Of a stretch of 64,000 bases of DNA, positions 38,478 through 47,237 are shown in pieces; position 1 is the stretch's first letter, and each line of letters begins with the position of its first letter. Position numbers and translations under genes: made by a program. Source of the DNA: Yersinia pekkanenii (lineage in GTDB: Bacteria > Pseudomonadota > Gammaproteobacteria > Enterobacterales > Enterobacteriaceae). The notes below the pieces were generated by a model that searched no databases, was not told where the DNA came from, and was given only the letters and a program-made list of their open reading frames with translations. The stretch lies in contig NZ_CQAZ01000009.1 in assembly GCF_001152565.1 (NCBI RefSeq), positions 1 through 64,000 on the forward strand, read 5' to 3'.

Positions 38478-39263
38478 TTATAGCTTTTGAGTCACAAACT
38501 TCAGCATGTCGTCGGCAGCAGAGACCATCTTGGCATTCATCTCATAAGCCCGCTGTACGGTGATCATATCGACCATTTCCTCAACGACCTGCACATTGGA
38601 GCCTTCCAGTGAGCGATGCTCCAGTTGGCCAAATGCTTCTTCACCTGCCACCCCTTCCACCGCGCCACCACTGGCGACGGTTTCTTTATAGAGGTTGCCA
38701 CCGACCGCTTCTAAACCGGCGGGATTAACAAAATTGACCAGCGTGATCTGCCCCAGTTCCACTGACTCAGTTTCGCCCCCCATGCGGGCGCTTACCGTAC
38801 CGTCTTTCGCAATCGAGAGGTCATTGGCACCAGCGGGCATTTCAATTTGCGGGATCAACGGCATGCCCTGCGCATTGGTCAGAACACCGTCAGCATTGAT
38901 AGCTAAATTACCGGCGCGGGTGTAGGCAAGACCACCGTCAGCGGTTTCAATCTGGAAGAAGCCCTGACCGGCAATGGCCACATCCAGATTACCGTTGGTA
39001 ACTTTGATATTGCCGACGGTGAATTGCTTTTGGGTTCCCACCACTTTGACGCCGCTGCCGAACTGAATGCCATTGGGTGTGGCATTATTTTGGTCCAGTG
39101 GCGCACCGGGCGTGCGTTGGTTTTGATAGAACAAATCTTCAAATATCACCCGGTCGCGTTTAAAGCCGTCGGTATTGACGTTAGCCAGGTTGTTCGAGAT
39201 AGCATTCATCTTGGCATCTTGTGCTGCCAGACCGGTTTTACTGACCCATAAGGCTGGATTCAT
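38478..39263 (-). CDS. flgG: Distal rod protein FlgG (Flag-2, LfgG)
   Basis: 261 residues, the usual FlgG length. Axial protein with N-terminal ALWVSKTGLAAQDAKMNAIS and NLANVNTDGFKRD, and the C-terminal LEGSNVQVVEEMVDMITVQR followed by a helix. Forms the distal rod that passes the P and L rings. Confidence 0.97.
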   Translation of the reverse strand: MNPALWVSKTGLAAQDAKMNAISNNLANVNTDGFKRDRVIFEDLFYQNQRTPGAPLDQNNATPNGIQFGSGVKVVGTQKQFTVGNIKVTNGNLDVAIAGQGFFQIETADGGLAYTRAGNLAINADGVLTNAQGMPLIPQIEMPAGANDLSIAKDGTVSARMGGETESVELGQITLVNFVNPAGLEAVGGNLYKETVASGGAVEGVAGEEAFGQLEHRSLEGSNVQVVEEMVDMITVQRAYEMNAKMVSAADDMLKFVTQKL

Positions 39264-39336
39264 TGTTCACTGCTCCCTAATGTCTACATCCATAAAATAA
39301 ATAACCCCATAAAATAAACAGGTGCTGTAACAACGA

Positions 39337-40068
39337 TTAGCTGCCACGGATCACGCGGTTACCCAATTGGGCCAGCTCTTCTGCCACTTTCATCATTTTG
39401 ATTTGCGCTTCAAACTGGCGACTAATAGAGATGCTGGCGGTCATTTCACTGATAGCAGAAATATTGCTGCTTTCCAGATGCTGACTTACCACCTGAATAC
39501 TCTCATCACGCGTAGCTGCGCCACGGCGACTCACCAATAGGCCACGGTTATTTTTAGTCAGTTGATTGGTGGGGATATCCACCAGTTTGATGCGATCAAC
39601 ATCGGTTGGAGCCTTGATGCCGCCCTGTTGTGGGATGATGGCAATGGTGCCGTCTTCGGTTACCGACACCGCAGAATAGGAGGGCAAGACAATCGGGCCG
39701 CCATCACCCAATACCGGTAAGCCATTGATGGTTAAATCGCCGTCCGGCCCCACCGCCATCTGGCCGTTACGGGTGTAGACTTCGCGCCCACCACTGAGTA
39801 CCGCGATTAAGCCACGGTCTTTCACAGCGATATCCAGATCACGGCCGGTTTCCTGCAAACTGGCTGGGGTCATATCAACACCACCACTCTGGCTGAGTAC
39901 TACCACCCGGCTGCGGTAGCCGCTACCCGGTACCTGAGTGGCCGTGGCCCGCTCCAGATCGGCACGGAACCCTTGCGTGTTGACGTTCGACAGATTATTG
40001 GCATGAATTTGTTGCTGCGTCAGGCTGCGGCTGGCACCGCTGACTGCGGTATAAAGAAGCTTATCCAT
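39337..40068 (-). CDS. flgF: Proximal rod protein FlgF (Flag-2, LfgF)
   Basis: 243 residues. Proximal rod subunit with the axial-protein N-terminus (LTQQQIHANNLSNVNTQGFR) and C-terminus (LESSNISAISEMTASISISR). The start overlaps the flgE stop by one base (TAATG). Confidence 0.95.
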   Translation of the reverse strand: MDKLLYTAVSGASRSLTQQQIHANNLSNVNTQGFRADLERATATQVPGSGYRSRVVVLSQSGGVDMTPASLQETGRDLDIAVKDRGLIAVLSGGREVYTRNGQMAVGPDGDLTINGLPVLGDGGPIVLPSYSAVSVTEDGTIAIIPQQGGIKAPTDVDRIKLVDIPTNQLTKNNRGLLVSRRGAATRDESIQVVSQHLESSNISAISEMTASISISRQFEAQIKMMKVAEELAQLGNRVIRGS

Positions 40069-41270
40069 TACAGTACCTGGAACAGTGCATTCATCATGCT
40101 GTCGTTGGTACTGATAATCTTGGTATTTGCCTGATAATTACGTTGCGCGGTCATCAGCCCCACCAGTTCGGCGGTCAAATCCACATTGGAGGATTCCAAA
40201 GCTCCGGTCTCAATATTGCCTAACAGACCGCTGCCGGGGAGACCCAATAGTGCCGATCCGGACTTACTGGTTGCACTCCAGGTGGTGCCGCTTTGGCTGG
40301 CTAAACCATTAGGATTGGCAAAGTTCGCGAGTACCAACTTACCTTGCAGCTTACGCTCGCCATTACTGAAGGTGGCATAGACCGAGCCATCGTTTTCAAT
40401 TTTCTCACCGTTTTTTCTGCCAGCGGTATAGCCATCACTTTTGTTCCTGGTCGCAATAGATTCGCCATTAAATTGAGTGGTACCGCTGTAATCGATATCA
40501 ATCGTCAAATTAGCCGCACCTGCCGGCGAAAACGTTCCCGTCGCCCCGTGTTTCTTAGCCGTCGACGTTTTTAGTAAACCATGTTGATCAAACTCTAAGC
40601 TATGTGAAATACCAGGAACCATTGTATTATCAACTGCATACTCAACTTTCCACTCGCCGGGAGTCATCTGTTTGATAAAGTATTGGTTTAATGAATGAGG
40701 CGTTCCCAATGAGTCATAGATATTTGAAGTCATGCTAAAGTTGTAACTGCTTTGACTGGTAGGGTTGAAAGGTGATATCGCCGGAGGATTAGCCCCGGCT
40801 TGTAAGTTAGCCATAATCTCCAATTGGCTTGAAGCCTTGGCCGCAAGGCCGGTGCTGCTTATCTCTAAATCGGTGATGATACCGGTTTGCAAATTTCCTG
40901 CTGCATCCGTGGGATAGCCTTGTAATTTCATGCCACCTGAGTTGATCAGCTTGTCATTATTATCGGTACTGAACATACCGGCACGGGTATAGGTGGTATC
41001 GCCAGCACTGTTTTTCACCACAAAAAAGCCACTACCTGCAATCGCCAAATCGGTGGCAATACCGGTTTTTTCGAGTGAACCGTCTTTACTGATACTTTGT
41101 GAAACACCACTCATTGCCACCCCCAGTGGCTGGGATTGTGCGTACATGGAAGCAAACTCAGCCCGGCCAGACTTGAAGCCTTTGGTGCCGGAGTTGGCGA
41201 TATTGTTACTAATGGTATTGAGTTGTTCGGTTACCGCACTCAGCCCGGTATTGGCAATACTGAAACTCAT
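40068..41270 (-). CDS. flgE: Flagellar hook protein FlgE (Flag-2, LfgE)
   Basis: 400 residues, the same size as E. coli FlgE. Starts with FSIANTGLSAVTEQLNTISN and NSGTKGFKSGRAEF; ends with LESSNVDLTAELVGLMTAQR and a terminal helix. Central domains form the hook surface. Adjacent to the scaffold gene flgD. Confidence 0.97.
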   Translation of the reverse strand: MSFSIANTGLSAVTEQLNTISNNIANSGTKGFKSGRAEFASMYAQSQPLGVAMSGVSQSISKDGSLEKTGIATDLAIAGSGFFVVKNSAGDTTYTRAGMFSTDNNDKLINSGGMKLQGYPTDAAGNLQTGIITDLEISSTGLAAKASSQLEIMANLQAGANPPAISPFNPTSQSSYNFSMTSNIYDSLGTPHSLNQYFIKQMTPGEWKVEYAVDNTMVPGISHSLEFDQHGLLKTSTAKKHGATGTFSPAGAANLTIDIDYSGTTQFNGESIATRNKSDGYTAGRKNGEKIENDGSVYATFSNGERKLQGKLVLANFANPNGLASQSGTTWSATSKSGSALLGLPGSGLLGNIETGALESSNVDLTAELVGLMTAQRNYQANTKIISTNDSMMNALFQVL

Positions 41271-41317
41271 AAAATTTTCTCTTATAAAATAGTGGGTTAT
41301 ATTTTTCTGTTCTTGAA

Positions 41318-41977
41318 TTAAATGCCAAACTGTTTAACTTTGCTGTACGGCACCTCGCCCATACCGGCAATAGATAGCTGTGCCTCGCCTCCCGGCTGCG
41401 GGATCCGCACACTGTTTACCGCCCCTGCTAATTCCAACGGAATTAATGCTTCCCCACTGCCGCTTACCGCGCTGAGTTGGTAGTTGCCTGCATTAAGCTT
41501 TTGTTTGGTTGGATCAATGATGAAGTTCACACTACCGGCCGCTTGTGCGCCAAGATCGAGGCGATGCTCTTGCCCCAGGTTATCGGTCAAATACACAGCC
41601 ACTGTCGACGCCGCGTGTTTTAACGTCAGTCGCCCATTTTGGATCTGCGTCCCCAGTTCCACGTCCTGGCTTTCCACCATCACCTGCTGCCCTACCAGAT
41701 TGGCAGTGGCCATCGCCTGCATTCGCTCCATCTGCACGGTATTGCTGTTCAACATCTTTGCCATGTTTTCGGTCGATTGAACCTGCGAAAGTTGTGCCAT
41801 CTGGCTGACAAATTCGGTGCCATCGGTAGGGTTCAGTGGATCCTGATTCTTAATCTGTGCCACCAATAACTTTAAAAATTGGTTATTGAGTTCTTCGCCA
41901 TTAAGAAGTACCCCCTGAGGGGCGACTTCCGAGGTAGATTTAACCTGTAATCCACTGTTTTTAATATCATTAGACAT
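41318..41977 (-). CDS. flgD: Hook scaffold protein FlgD (Flag-2, LfgD)
   Basis: 219 residues. Hook cap and scaffold. Signature FLKLLVAQIKNQDPLNPTDG followed by EFVSQMAQLSQVQSTENM. It ends one base before flgC starts reading, giving a tight flgBCDE cluster. Confidence 0.96.
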   Translation of the reverse strand: MSNDIKNSGLQVKSTSEVAPQGVLLNGEELNNQFLKLLVAQIKNQDPLNPTDGTEFVSQMAQLSQVQSTENMAKMLNSNTVQMERMQAMATANLVGQQVMVESQDVELGTQIQNGRLTLKHAASTVAVYLTDNLGQEHRLDLGAQAAGSVNFIIDPTKQKLNAGNYQLSAVSGSGEALIPLELAGAVNSVRIPQPGGEAQLSIAGMGEVPYSKVKQFGI

Positions 41978-41978
41978 A

Positions 41979-42404
41979 TTAACGTTCTCCTAGCCTTAAT
42001 ACGCTCTGCTGCATACTTTTCACACTATTGAGCACTTCAACATTGGTTTCAAAGCTGCGCGATGCCGACATCATGTCCGCCATTTCTGACACCACATTGA
42101 CTGCCGGATAAAACACATAACCTTGCGGGTTCGCCAACGGGTGATTAGGTTCATAACGTGGTACCGAGCCACCGGTTTCAACCACATCTAACACCTGTAC
42201 CTGCGCACCGTTGACACCATGGGGATTAGCCGCGCTGCGGGGTGAATAAACCGCAGAGAACACCGGGCTGCGTGCCTTGTACACCGCCGCCGCCGAGGCC
42301 GCCGGTGACTCCGCATTGGCCAAATTACTGGCAATGGCATTGAGCCTGATGGTCTGGGCGGTCATGGCCGAGCCTGAAACCCGATAAATATTGTTAAAGG
42401 ACAT
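41979..42404 (-). CDS. flgC: Proximal rod protein FlgC (Flag-2, LfgC)
   Basis: 141 residues. Rod subunit with SGSAMTAQTIRLNAIASNLAN at the start, HPLANPQGYVFYPAVNVVSE in the centre and a C-terminal coil (SRSFETNVEVLNSVKSM). Two bases after flgB. Confidence 0.96.
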   Translation of the reverse strand: MSFNNIYRVSGSAMTAQTIRLNAIASNLANAESPAASAAAVYKARSPVFSAVYSPRSAANPHGVNGAQVQVLDVVETGGSVPRYEPNHPLANPQGYVFYPAVNVVSEMADMMSASRSFETNVEVLNSVKSMQQSVLRLGER

Positions 42405-42406
42405 CG

Positions 42407-42757
42407 CTATTTCCCTTCAATTGCCTGTTTCAGCCCAGCCAGTTTCATATTGAGAAATGACAGACTGGTTTGATAATCGAGGGCATTTTTTGAAAACTCT
42501 GCCTGCTCGATGTGCAGTGCTACGGTATTGCCATCCTGTGAGGGCTGATAAGGCAGCCGATATTGAATTTGAGGTGATAACATTTCGCTATTCCCTCTTT
42601 TTGCTCGTTGCATTTCAGCGCCAAAATCAATATCTTTAGCCTGGAAATTTGGCGTATTCACATTGGCCAGATTGGCCGATAGCAGCTCTGCTCTGGTAAG
42701 TCGAAGCTGCATCGCCGCAGGGTGAACCCCTAACGCTTTCTGAAAATCAATGCCCAC
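42407..42757 (-). CDS. flgB: Proximal rod protein FlgB (Flag-2, LfgB)
   Basis: 116 residues. First gene of the flgBCDEFGHIJ rod-hook-ring operon. Signature LLSANLANVNTPNFQAKDIDF and the C-terminal LDYQTSLSFLNMKLAGLK. A perfect sigma-54 promoter lies about 60-75 bases upstream. Confidence 0.95.
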   Translation of the reverse strand: MGIDFQKALGVHPAAMQLRLTRAELLSANLANVNTPNFQAKDIDFGAEMQRAKRGNSEMLSPQIQYRLPYQPSQDGNTVALHIEQAEFSKNALDYQTSLSFLNMKLAGLKQAIEGK

Positions 42758-42815
42758 AAAACACGTCCTGATTTGATGTTAAAACACGAGTTTGCACTCA
42801 CTAGCACTCACATAA

Positions 42816-42832
42816 ATGCAAACAACGTGCCA
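42816..42832 (-). promoter_or_regulatory. Sigma-54 (-24/-12) promoter of the flgB operon
   Basis: TGGCACGTTGTTTGCAT on the minus strand is a full match to the sigma-54 consensus TGGCACG-N4-TTGCA, with GG and GC ten bases apart. The transcript start would be near 42805, about 48 bases before the flgB ATG. The locus encodes its own sigma-54 activator, LafK. Confidence 0.88.
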
Positions 42833-42845
42833 GGTTTATAACATC

Positions 42846-43664
42846 ATGAATATAAAGTATTTTTTATTACCATCTCGCCATAACGGGAAGGGCTATTTCC
42901 CCTCTGCCATACCCTTTTTTATCCGCCATCAGTATCGGTTGTTCCCGCTGTTTGCTGGCCTTATTTCGTTGCATGTCGCGGCGGCAAGCAGTGCTGAGAT
43001 TAACGCCAGAAAACAGATTTATGCGCAGGCATTGCACGCAGCCAGTGCTGACATCAGCCAAACGGCCAAAAATAAAAACTGGCAGGGCTATACGGTAAAA
43101 ATGAATATTTTTATTCCGTCAGAAGTGAGCCGTTATAAGGTGTGCCAAAGTGGCGTAAGGGTGGCCGCTCCAGCGAATGGGCAGCGCGATATCTCGCGTT
43201 TACGCTATGACATGAGTTGCCCTGATGGTCAGGGCTGGGAAGTGGCGGTCACGGCAAAACCTGATATCTATCTGCCGGTCTGGGTGGCAAAAAACAGTAT
43301 TGAGCGCAGTAAAGTGGTGGCACCTGGCGATATTGAATTGAAGAAAAAGAATATCTCGGCGGCACAAGGTGGCTATATTACCGATCCGGATGAGATAGTC
43401 GGCTTCACCGTCAAACGCCGGATCCGCAGCCTGCAAGTGATTATTCCCTCACAACTGGAACAGCCGGTTTTAGTCACCCGGGGTCAACAGGTACTGATGA
43501 TTGCCGAGCAGGGGGGTATTGAAGCCCGCATGTTAGGCGAAGCATTGAAAAATGGCCGCAAAGGGGAGCTGATTAAAGTGAAAAATCTTAGCAGCAAGCG
43601 CACCGTCACCGCCCTTGTCGATGATCTCGGCAAAGTCAGAATGCTGGGTATTAACGGCAGTTAA
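42846..43664 (+). CDS. flgA: P-ring assembly chaperone FlgA (Flag-2, LfgA)
   Basis: About 272 residues. Periplasmic chaperone for P-ring formation. After a hydrophobic export segment (LFPLFAGLISLHVAAASSA) the SAF-like domain has PVWVAKNSIERSKVVAPGDIELKK, GGYITDPDEIVGFTVKRRI and GRKGELIKVKNLSS, all usual for FlgA. The N-terminus before the signal is longer than normal; the ATG at 42846 is preferred because the earlier one at 42816 falls in the sigma-54 promoter, but a later start is possible. Divergent from flgB. Confidence 0.88.
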   Translation: MNIKYFLLPSRHNGKGYFPSAIPFFIRHQYRLFPLFAGLISLHVAAASSAEINARKQIYAQALHAASADISQTAKNKNWQGYTVKMNIFIPSEVSRYKVCQSGVRVAAPANGQRDISRLRYDMSCPDGQGWEVAVTAKPDIYLPVWVAKNSIERSKVVAPGDIELKKKNISAAQGGYITDPDEIVGFTVKRRIRSLQVIIPSQLEQPVLVTRGQQVLMIAEQGGIEARMLGEALKNGRKGELIKVKNLSSKRTVTALVDDLGKVRMLGINGS

Positions 43665-43776
43665 CCTCAAGGTATCGACAAGTTAAGTTTTGACCAAACT
43701 GTGACGCTCTATCAGATTGTGGCGGTATCTCCACACTAATAAGAGAGAATCGGTAACTGACTATAGGTGATTTTAT

Positions 43777-44052
43777 ATGGAAATTAACACACATCGGCGG
43801 CAGATGATGGTGGCCGCTCCAGCAGCAAAAACAGAAAATGCCCCTGTTATTCAGCCTATTGATCCAGTTCGGGTACTGGCTGGCACCACACAACATGCCG
43901 CACCGGCAGGCGAGTTGCATGCCAAATTACAGGCCATGCCAGAAATTGACAGCGATCGCGTTGCCGCTGCCAAAGCTGAGATTCAGGCTGGCAAAATAAC
44001 ACTGAATACGGCGGATATTGCCAAAGCGATGCTTAACTTCCACAGGAGCTAG
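43777..44052 (+). CDS. flgM: Anti-sigma-28 factor FlgM (Flag-2, LfgM)
   Basis: 91 residues. Binds sigma-28 (LafS) until the hook is complete and FlgM is exported. The C-terminal sigma-binding half fits the family: IDSDRVAAAKAEIQAGKITL and TADIAKAMLNF. A 112-base spacer separates it from flgA; a TAAGTTTT -35-like element at about 43684 is present but its -10 is poor, so an own promoter is only possible. Confidence 0.93.
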   Translation: MEINTHRRQMMVAAPAAKTENAPVIQPIDPVRVLAGTTQHAAPAGELHAKLQAMPEIDSDRVAAAKAEIQAGKITLNTADIAKAMLNFHRS

Positions 44053-44059
44053 CCACGTT

Positions 44060-44515
44060 ATGGAACCTGTACAAAATGTTCCACCACAGGACATTAACAA
44101 ACTGAATATAAATCAGTTATTAATGGCGATCCAAGAGGATCGTAAACGTTATATTGCCCTAGAGAAACTGCTGGTAAAGCAACGTGAACTGATGATTAAA
44201 CATGACTCTGAAGCCTTGCAAATACTCAATCCACAGTTGATGGAACTGTACAATTTAATTGATAAAACCGCCAATGAGCGGCGGTTGTTGATGCAGGAAT
44301 TACAGTTACCCGCCCATAAAGAAGGAATGCACCTGTTGTTATCGCGTTTACCGGCACATTACCGTGAACACGCGGGGGCTTTATGGGCTGATCTACGTTT
44401 ACGAGCCGATGCCTGCCGCCAGCAAAATCACCATAATGGCATGTTGCTGAGTATGCAGATGGAACTCTTATCTTCACTGACCGAGAACCGTTCCGATTTT
44501 CTGTATACGGGCTGA
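44060..44515 (+). CDS. flgN: Flagellar export chaperone FlgN (Flag-2, LfgN)
   Basis: 151 residues, helical, with heptads in LEKLLVKQRELMIKHDSEAL and the central ANERRLLMQEL. FlgN is the chaperone of FlgK and FlgL. The order flgA-flgM-flgN is that of other flagellar loci. I use the ATG at 44060 after an AGGAG; the longer frame would begin in flgM. Confidence 0.88.
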   Translation: MEPVQNVPPQDINKLNINQLLMAIQEDRKRYIALEKLLVKQRELMIKHDSEALQILNPQLMELYNLIDKTANERRLLMQELQLPAHKEGMHLLLSRLPAHYREHAGALWADLRLRADACRQQNHHNGMLLSMQMELLSSLTENRSDFLYTG

Positions 44516-44696
44516 GACGTTGCAAGAAGCTGCGACCCGGTGGAATAAAAGTCGCAGAAATTACCAGCGCGACGTAGGGAATAACGACAGCGTTGAGCGG
44601 ATAAAATAAATCTCGGATGACATCGTTAATATGGTCGTTATAGGCAGGATAATAGCTGGCATCCGCGCTATGGTTCCTGGCGATGTGCAGATAACT

Positions 44697-45140
44697 TTAT
44701 CCCGCCTTACTGCGTTGCCAACATTGCGCAGCCAGACTATCAGTGACCTTTTGCTCACATCGCCCTTGCTCCAACTGCCATAGCTGTTGCTGCTGCGCTA
44801 ACACCACGGCGACAGTTTTTTCCCGGCAGGCTTGTTGCTGCAACTCAATTTGCAACTTGCCCGCTTCAATACCCGCCAGCACCTGCTCCTGTTTTTGCCA
44901 GTCAATAACACGTTGGATATGGCGTTTATAGCTGGCGCTGTTTGTTATCAACACCGCACCCGCGGCGGCTGTTAATGAAAAATGAGTTAATGAGGTCAAG
45001 GCGCTAATATTATTTTGATAACGCTGACACAACTGCTTTTGCTGTGCCAGGCGACTGGTGGCTTGATTAAGCGCCTGTTGCCGCAACTGTTGTAATTGTT
45101 GTAATTGTTGCAGGGTGTGGATCATTAACTTGTCACTCAT
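44697..45140 (-). CDS. fliJ: Flagellar export protein FliJ (Flag-2, LfiJ)
   Basis: 147 residues of two long helices rich in Gln (LQQLQQLQQLRQQALNQA, QKQLCQRYQNN, QQQLWQLEQG), as in the FliJ coiled-coil stalk of the export ATPase. Its start overlaps the fliI end by eight bases. Last gene of the lafK-fliEFGHIJ unit, facing flgN across about 180 bases in which I see no gene. Confidence 0.88.
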   Translation of the reverse strand: MSDKLMIHTLQQLQQLQQLRQQALNQATSRLAQQKQLCQRYQNNISALTSLTHFSLTAAAGAVLITNSASYKRHIQRVIDWQKQEQVLAGIEAGKLQIELQQQACREKTVAVVLAQQQQLWQLEQGRCEQKVTDSLAAQCWQRSKAG

Positions 45141-46470
45141 TATTGGCCTCAGATTGCGGGTACAGTGCGTTCAAATGTGCCAGAGTTGCCGGCAAGCGCG
45201 ACGGCTGATCCACCTCCTGACGCAGAAAATCAATAATTGCCGGGTAATACTGCACCGCCCGATCGGCCATAGGATCGGCTCCTGCCACATAACCGCCCAG
45301 CGGGATCAACGGTTTGATCTCCATGTAATCGGCATAACATTGTTTCAGTAAACGGGCGGATTGAATCTGTTCACGCGGCGAGATCTGGCTCATACAGCGG
45401 CTAATCGACTGGCTAATATCAATGGCCGGATAGTGACCGGCCTCCGCCAGTTTGCGCGATAACACAATATGGCCATCTAATACCGCTCTGGCGCAATCAA
45501 CGATCGGATCTTGCTGATCATCACCTTCCGCCAACACAGTATAAATGGCGGTCATAGTGCCGCTGCCCTGGCTGTTTCCGGCACTCTCTGCCAGCCGGGG
45601 AATAATGCTGAAAACCGAAGGCGGATAACCTTTGGTTGCCGGTGGCTCACCCAGTGACAGCGCGATTTCTCGCTGTGCCATCGCATAGCGGGTGAGTGAA
45701 TCCACCAGCAGCAATACGTCGTTGCCTTTATCGCGATAATAAGTCGCCACGGAATGACATAGCTCGGTGGCTTTAATACGCATCAGCGGAGATTCATCTG
45801 CCGGAGCCGCTATCACTACCGATTTTGCCATGCCACTGGCCTGCAATGAGTTATCGATAAACTCTTTGACTTCCCGACCACGTTCACCGATAAGCCCAAC
45901 CACCACCACATCTGCCTGAGTGTAGCGGGTCATCATGCCAAGCAGCATACTTTTACCCACACCACTGCCCGCCATCAATCCTACCCGCTGACCTTTGCCA
46001 ATGGTGAGCAAGCCGTTGATGGCTTTGACCCCAACATCCAATGGCGTACTGACCGGCTGGCGCTGCAAAGGAGGCAGTTGCGGCAATTGCTGTGGCAGCG
46101 GGGTATCACCACTCAATATCCCCTGACCATCAATTGGCTCGCCCAGACCATTAACCACCCGCCCAAGCCAACTGTCACCAATCATCAATTCACCGTCCAG
46201 TTCACTCGGGAATACCCGAGCACCGCCTATCAGGCCATCAAGCTGCTTAAACGGCATCAGGTAAGTGACTTCCCTGTCAAATCCCACTACCTGTGCCTCG
46301 ATAAAGCTCTCTTCCGCATTTTCTATGCGGCAACGCTGACCGATGGCCAAACGGCAACCGACACTTTCCAACAAAATGCCATTGACCCGCACTAATCGGC
46401 CAGCAACTCGGGCCAGATTAATGTTATCGATTGATTTCAGTGCGTGATCAAGTACCGCTAACTCACCCAT
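45133..46470 (-). CDS. fliI: Flagellum-specific export ATPase FliI (Flag-2, LfiI)
   Basis: 445 residues. Hexameric ATPase of the type III export apparatus, F1-beta related. Walker A AGSGVGKS at 167-174, then VVVGLIGERGREVKEF, and Walker B-type DVLLLVDSLTRYAMAQREI. Overlaps fliH by eight bases. Confidence 0.97.
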   Translation of the reverse strand: MGELAVLDHALKSIDNINLARVAGRLVRVNGILLESVGCRLAIGQRCRIENAEESFIEAQVVGFDREVTYLMPFKQLDGLIGGARVFPSELDGELMIGDSWLGRVVNGLGEPIDGQGILSGDTPLPQQLPQLPPLQRQPVSTPLDVGVKAINGLLTIGKGQRVGLMAGSGVGKSMLLGMMTRYTQADVVVVGLIGERGREVKEFIDNSLQASGMAKSVVIAAPADESPLMRIKATELCHSVATYYRDKGNDVLLLVDSLTRYAMAQREIALSLGEPPATKGYPPSVFSIIPRLAESAGNSQGSGTMTAIYTVLAEGDDQQDPIVDCARAVLDGHIVLSRKLAEAGHYPAIDISQSISRCMSQISPREQIQSARLLKQCYADYMEIKPLIPLGGYVAGADPMADRAVQYYPAIIDFLRQEVDQPSRLPATLAHLNALYPQSEANNE

Positions 46471-47233
46471 GATGTTGATCCGATTGATGATCGTGGTCTG
46501 GCTGATGATCGTGTTCCGGCTGATCGTCTTGGTTCGGCAGTAAACTGCTTTTCAGTGCATCAACACATTGATCCAAACGATGTTGGCACCCGACATCGAT
46601 TTCCGTGGTATCCGTCACCACCCGGCACTCCCCACTGACCATGTCAGCATCGCCAACCAGGCCCCACTGTTTGACCTTTTCTGGCGCGACATCATTGATA
46701 CGGCCCAGTTCTATAGGGTTAAGATACACTTTGAGTTGCGTCGGCAGTGACGGTTGCGCCGCCAGAGCTTCCTCGACCAATGCCAGCAACTGCGCAGGTT
46801 GCAACGCCAGTTCACAGCGAATGACCTGACGGGTCACTTTTTCCACTAATTGCAATAACTCATCACGACGGCGGTTTTCATAACTGCGTAAATAGTCATG
46901 CATTTTTGCGACATAACCGCTAAACGGCTCGATAGCGTCATTAAAGCGGCAACTTTCTGATTGACGCCCCTCGACCCGCCCTTTTTTCACCCCGTCGTCA
47001 TATCCCAGACCGACACCTTGCTGATATCCTTCCTCTTTACCCTCGGACAACCCTTTATTAAAACCCTGACGGACCCCTTCCTGAAAACCGTCCATCAGTT
47101 GTTTCTGGTATTCTGCCGGATCCATTGCCAATGCCTCGGCAGACTGCAGGTGCTGGCGGGTTTGACGCAGCGGGGGGAATTGATGAACCCGCAGTTTCAG
47201 ACTGCCGCAGGTTGGGCTATTTTTTGTCAACAT
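46463..47233 (-). CDS. fliH: Export ATPase regulator FliH (Flag-2, LfiH)
   Basis: 256 residues. Stator/inhibitor of FliI. Central glycine-repeat segment (GFQEGVRQGFNKGLSEGKEEG, written in FliH-typical GxxxG steps around 50-85) and the C-terminal domain LVEKVTRQVIRCELALQPAQ. The C-terminus is an acidic His/Asp repeat (QPEHDHQPDHDHQSDQHH), unusual for FliH and a possible metal-binding tail. Confidence 0.92.
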   Translation of the reverse strand: MLTKNSPTCGSLKLRVHQFPPLRQTRQHLQSAEALAMDPAEYQKQLMDGFQEGVRQGFNKGLSEGKEEGYQQGVGLGYDDGVKKGRVEGRQSESCRFNDAIEPFSGYVAKMHDYLRSYENRRRDELLQLVEKVTRQVIRCELALQPAQLLALVEEALAAQPSLPTQLKVYLNPIELGRINDVAPEKVKQWGLVGDADMVSGECRVVTDTTEIDVGCQHRLDQCVDALKSSLLPNQDDQPEHDHQPDHDHQSDQHHG

Positions 47234-47237
47234 GGCT

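Noticed and set aside
44561-44758. 65-codon open frame between flgN and fliJ
   Set aside because: Overlaps the end of fliJ and has no coding-like features.
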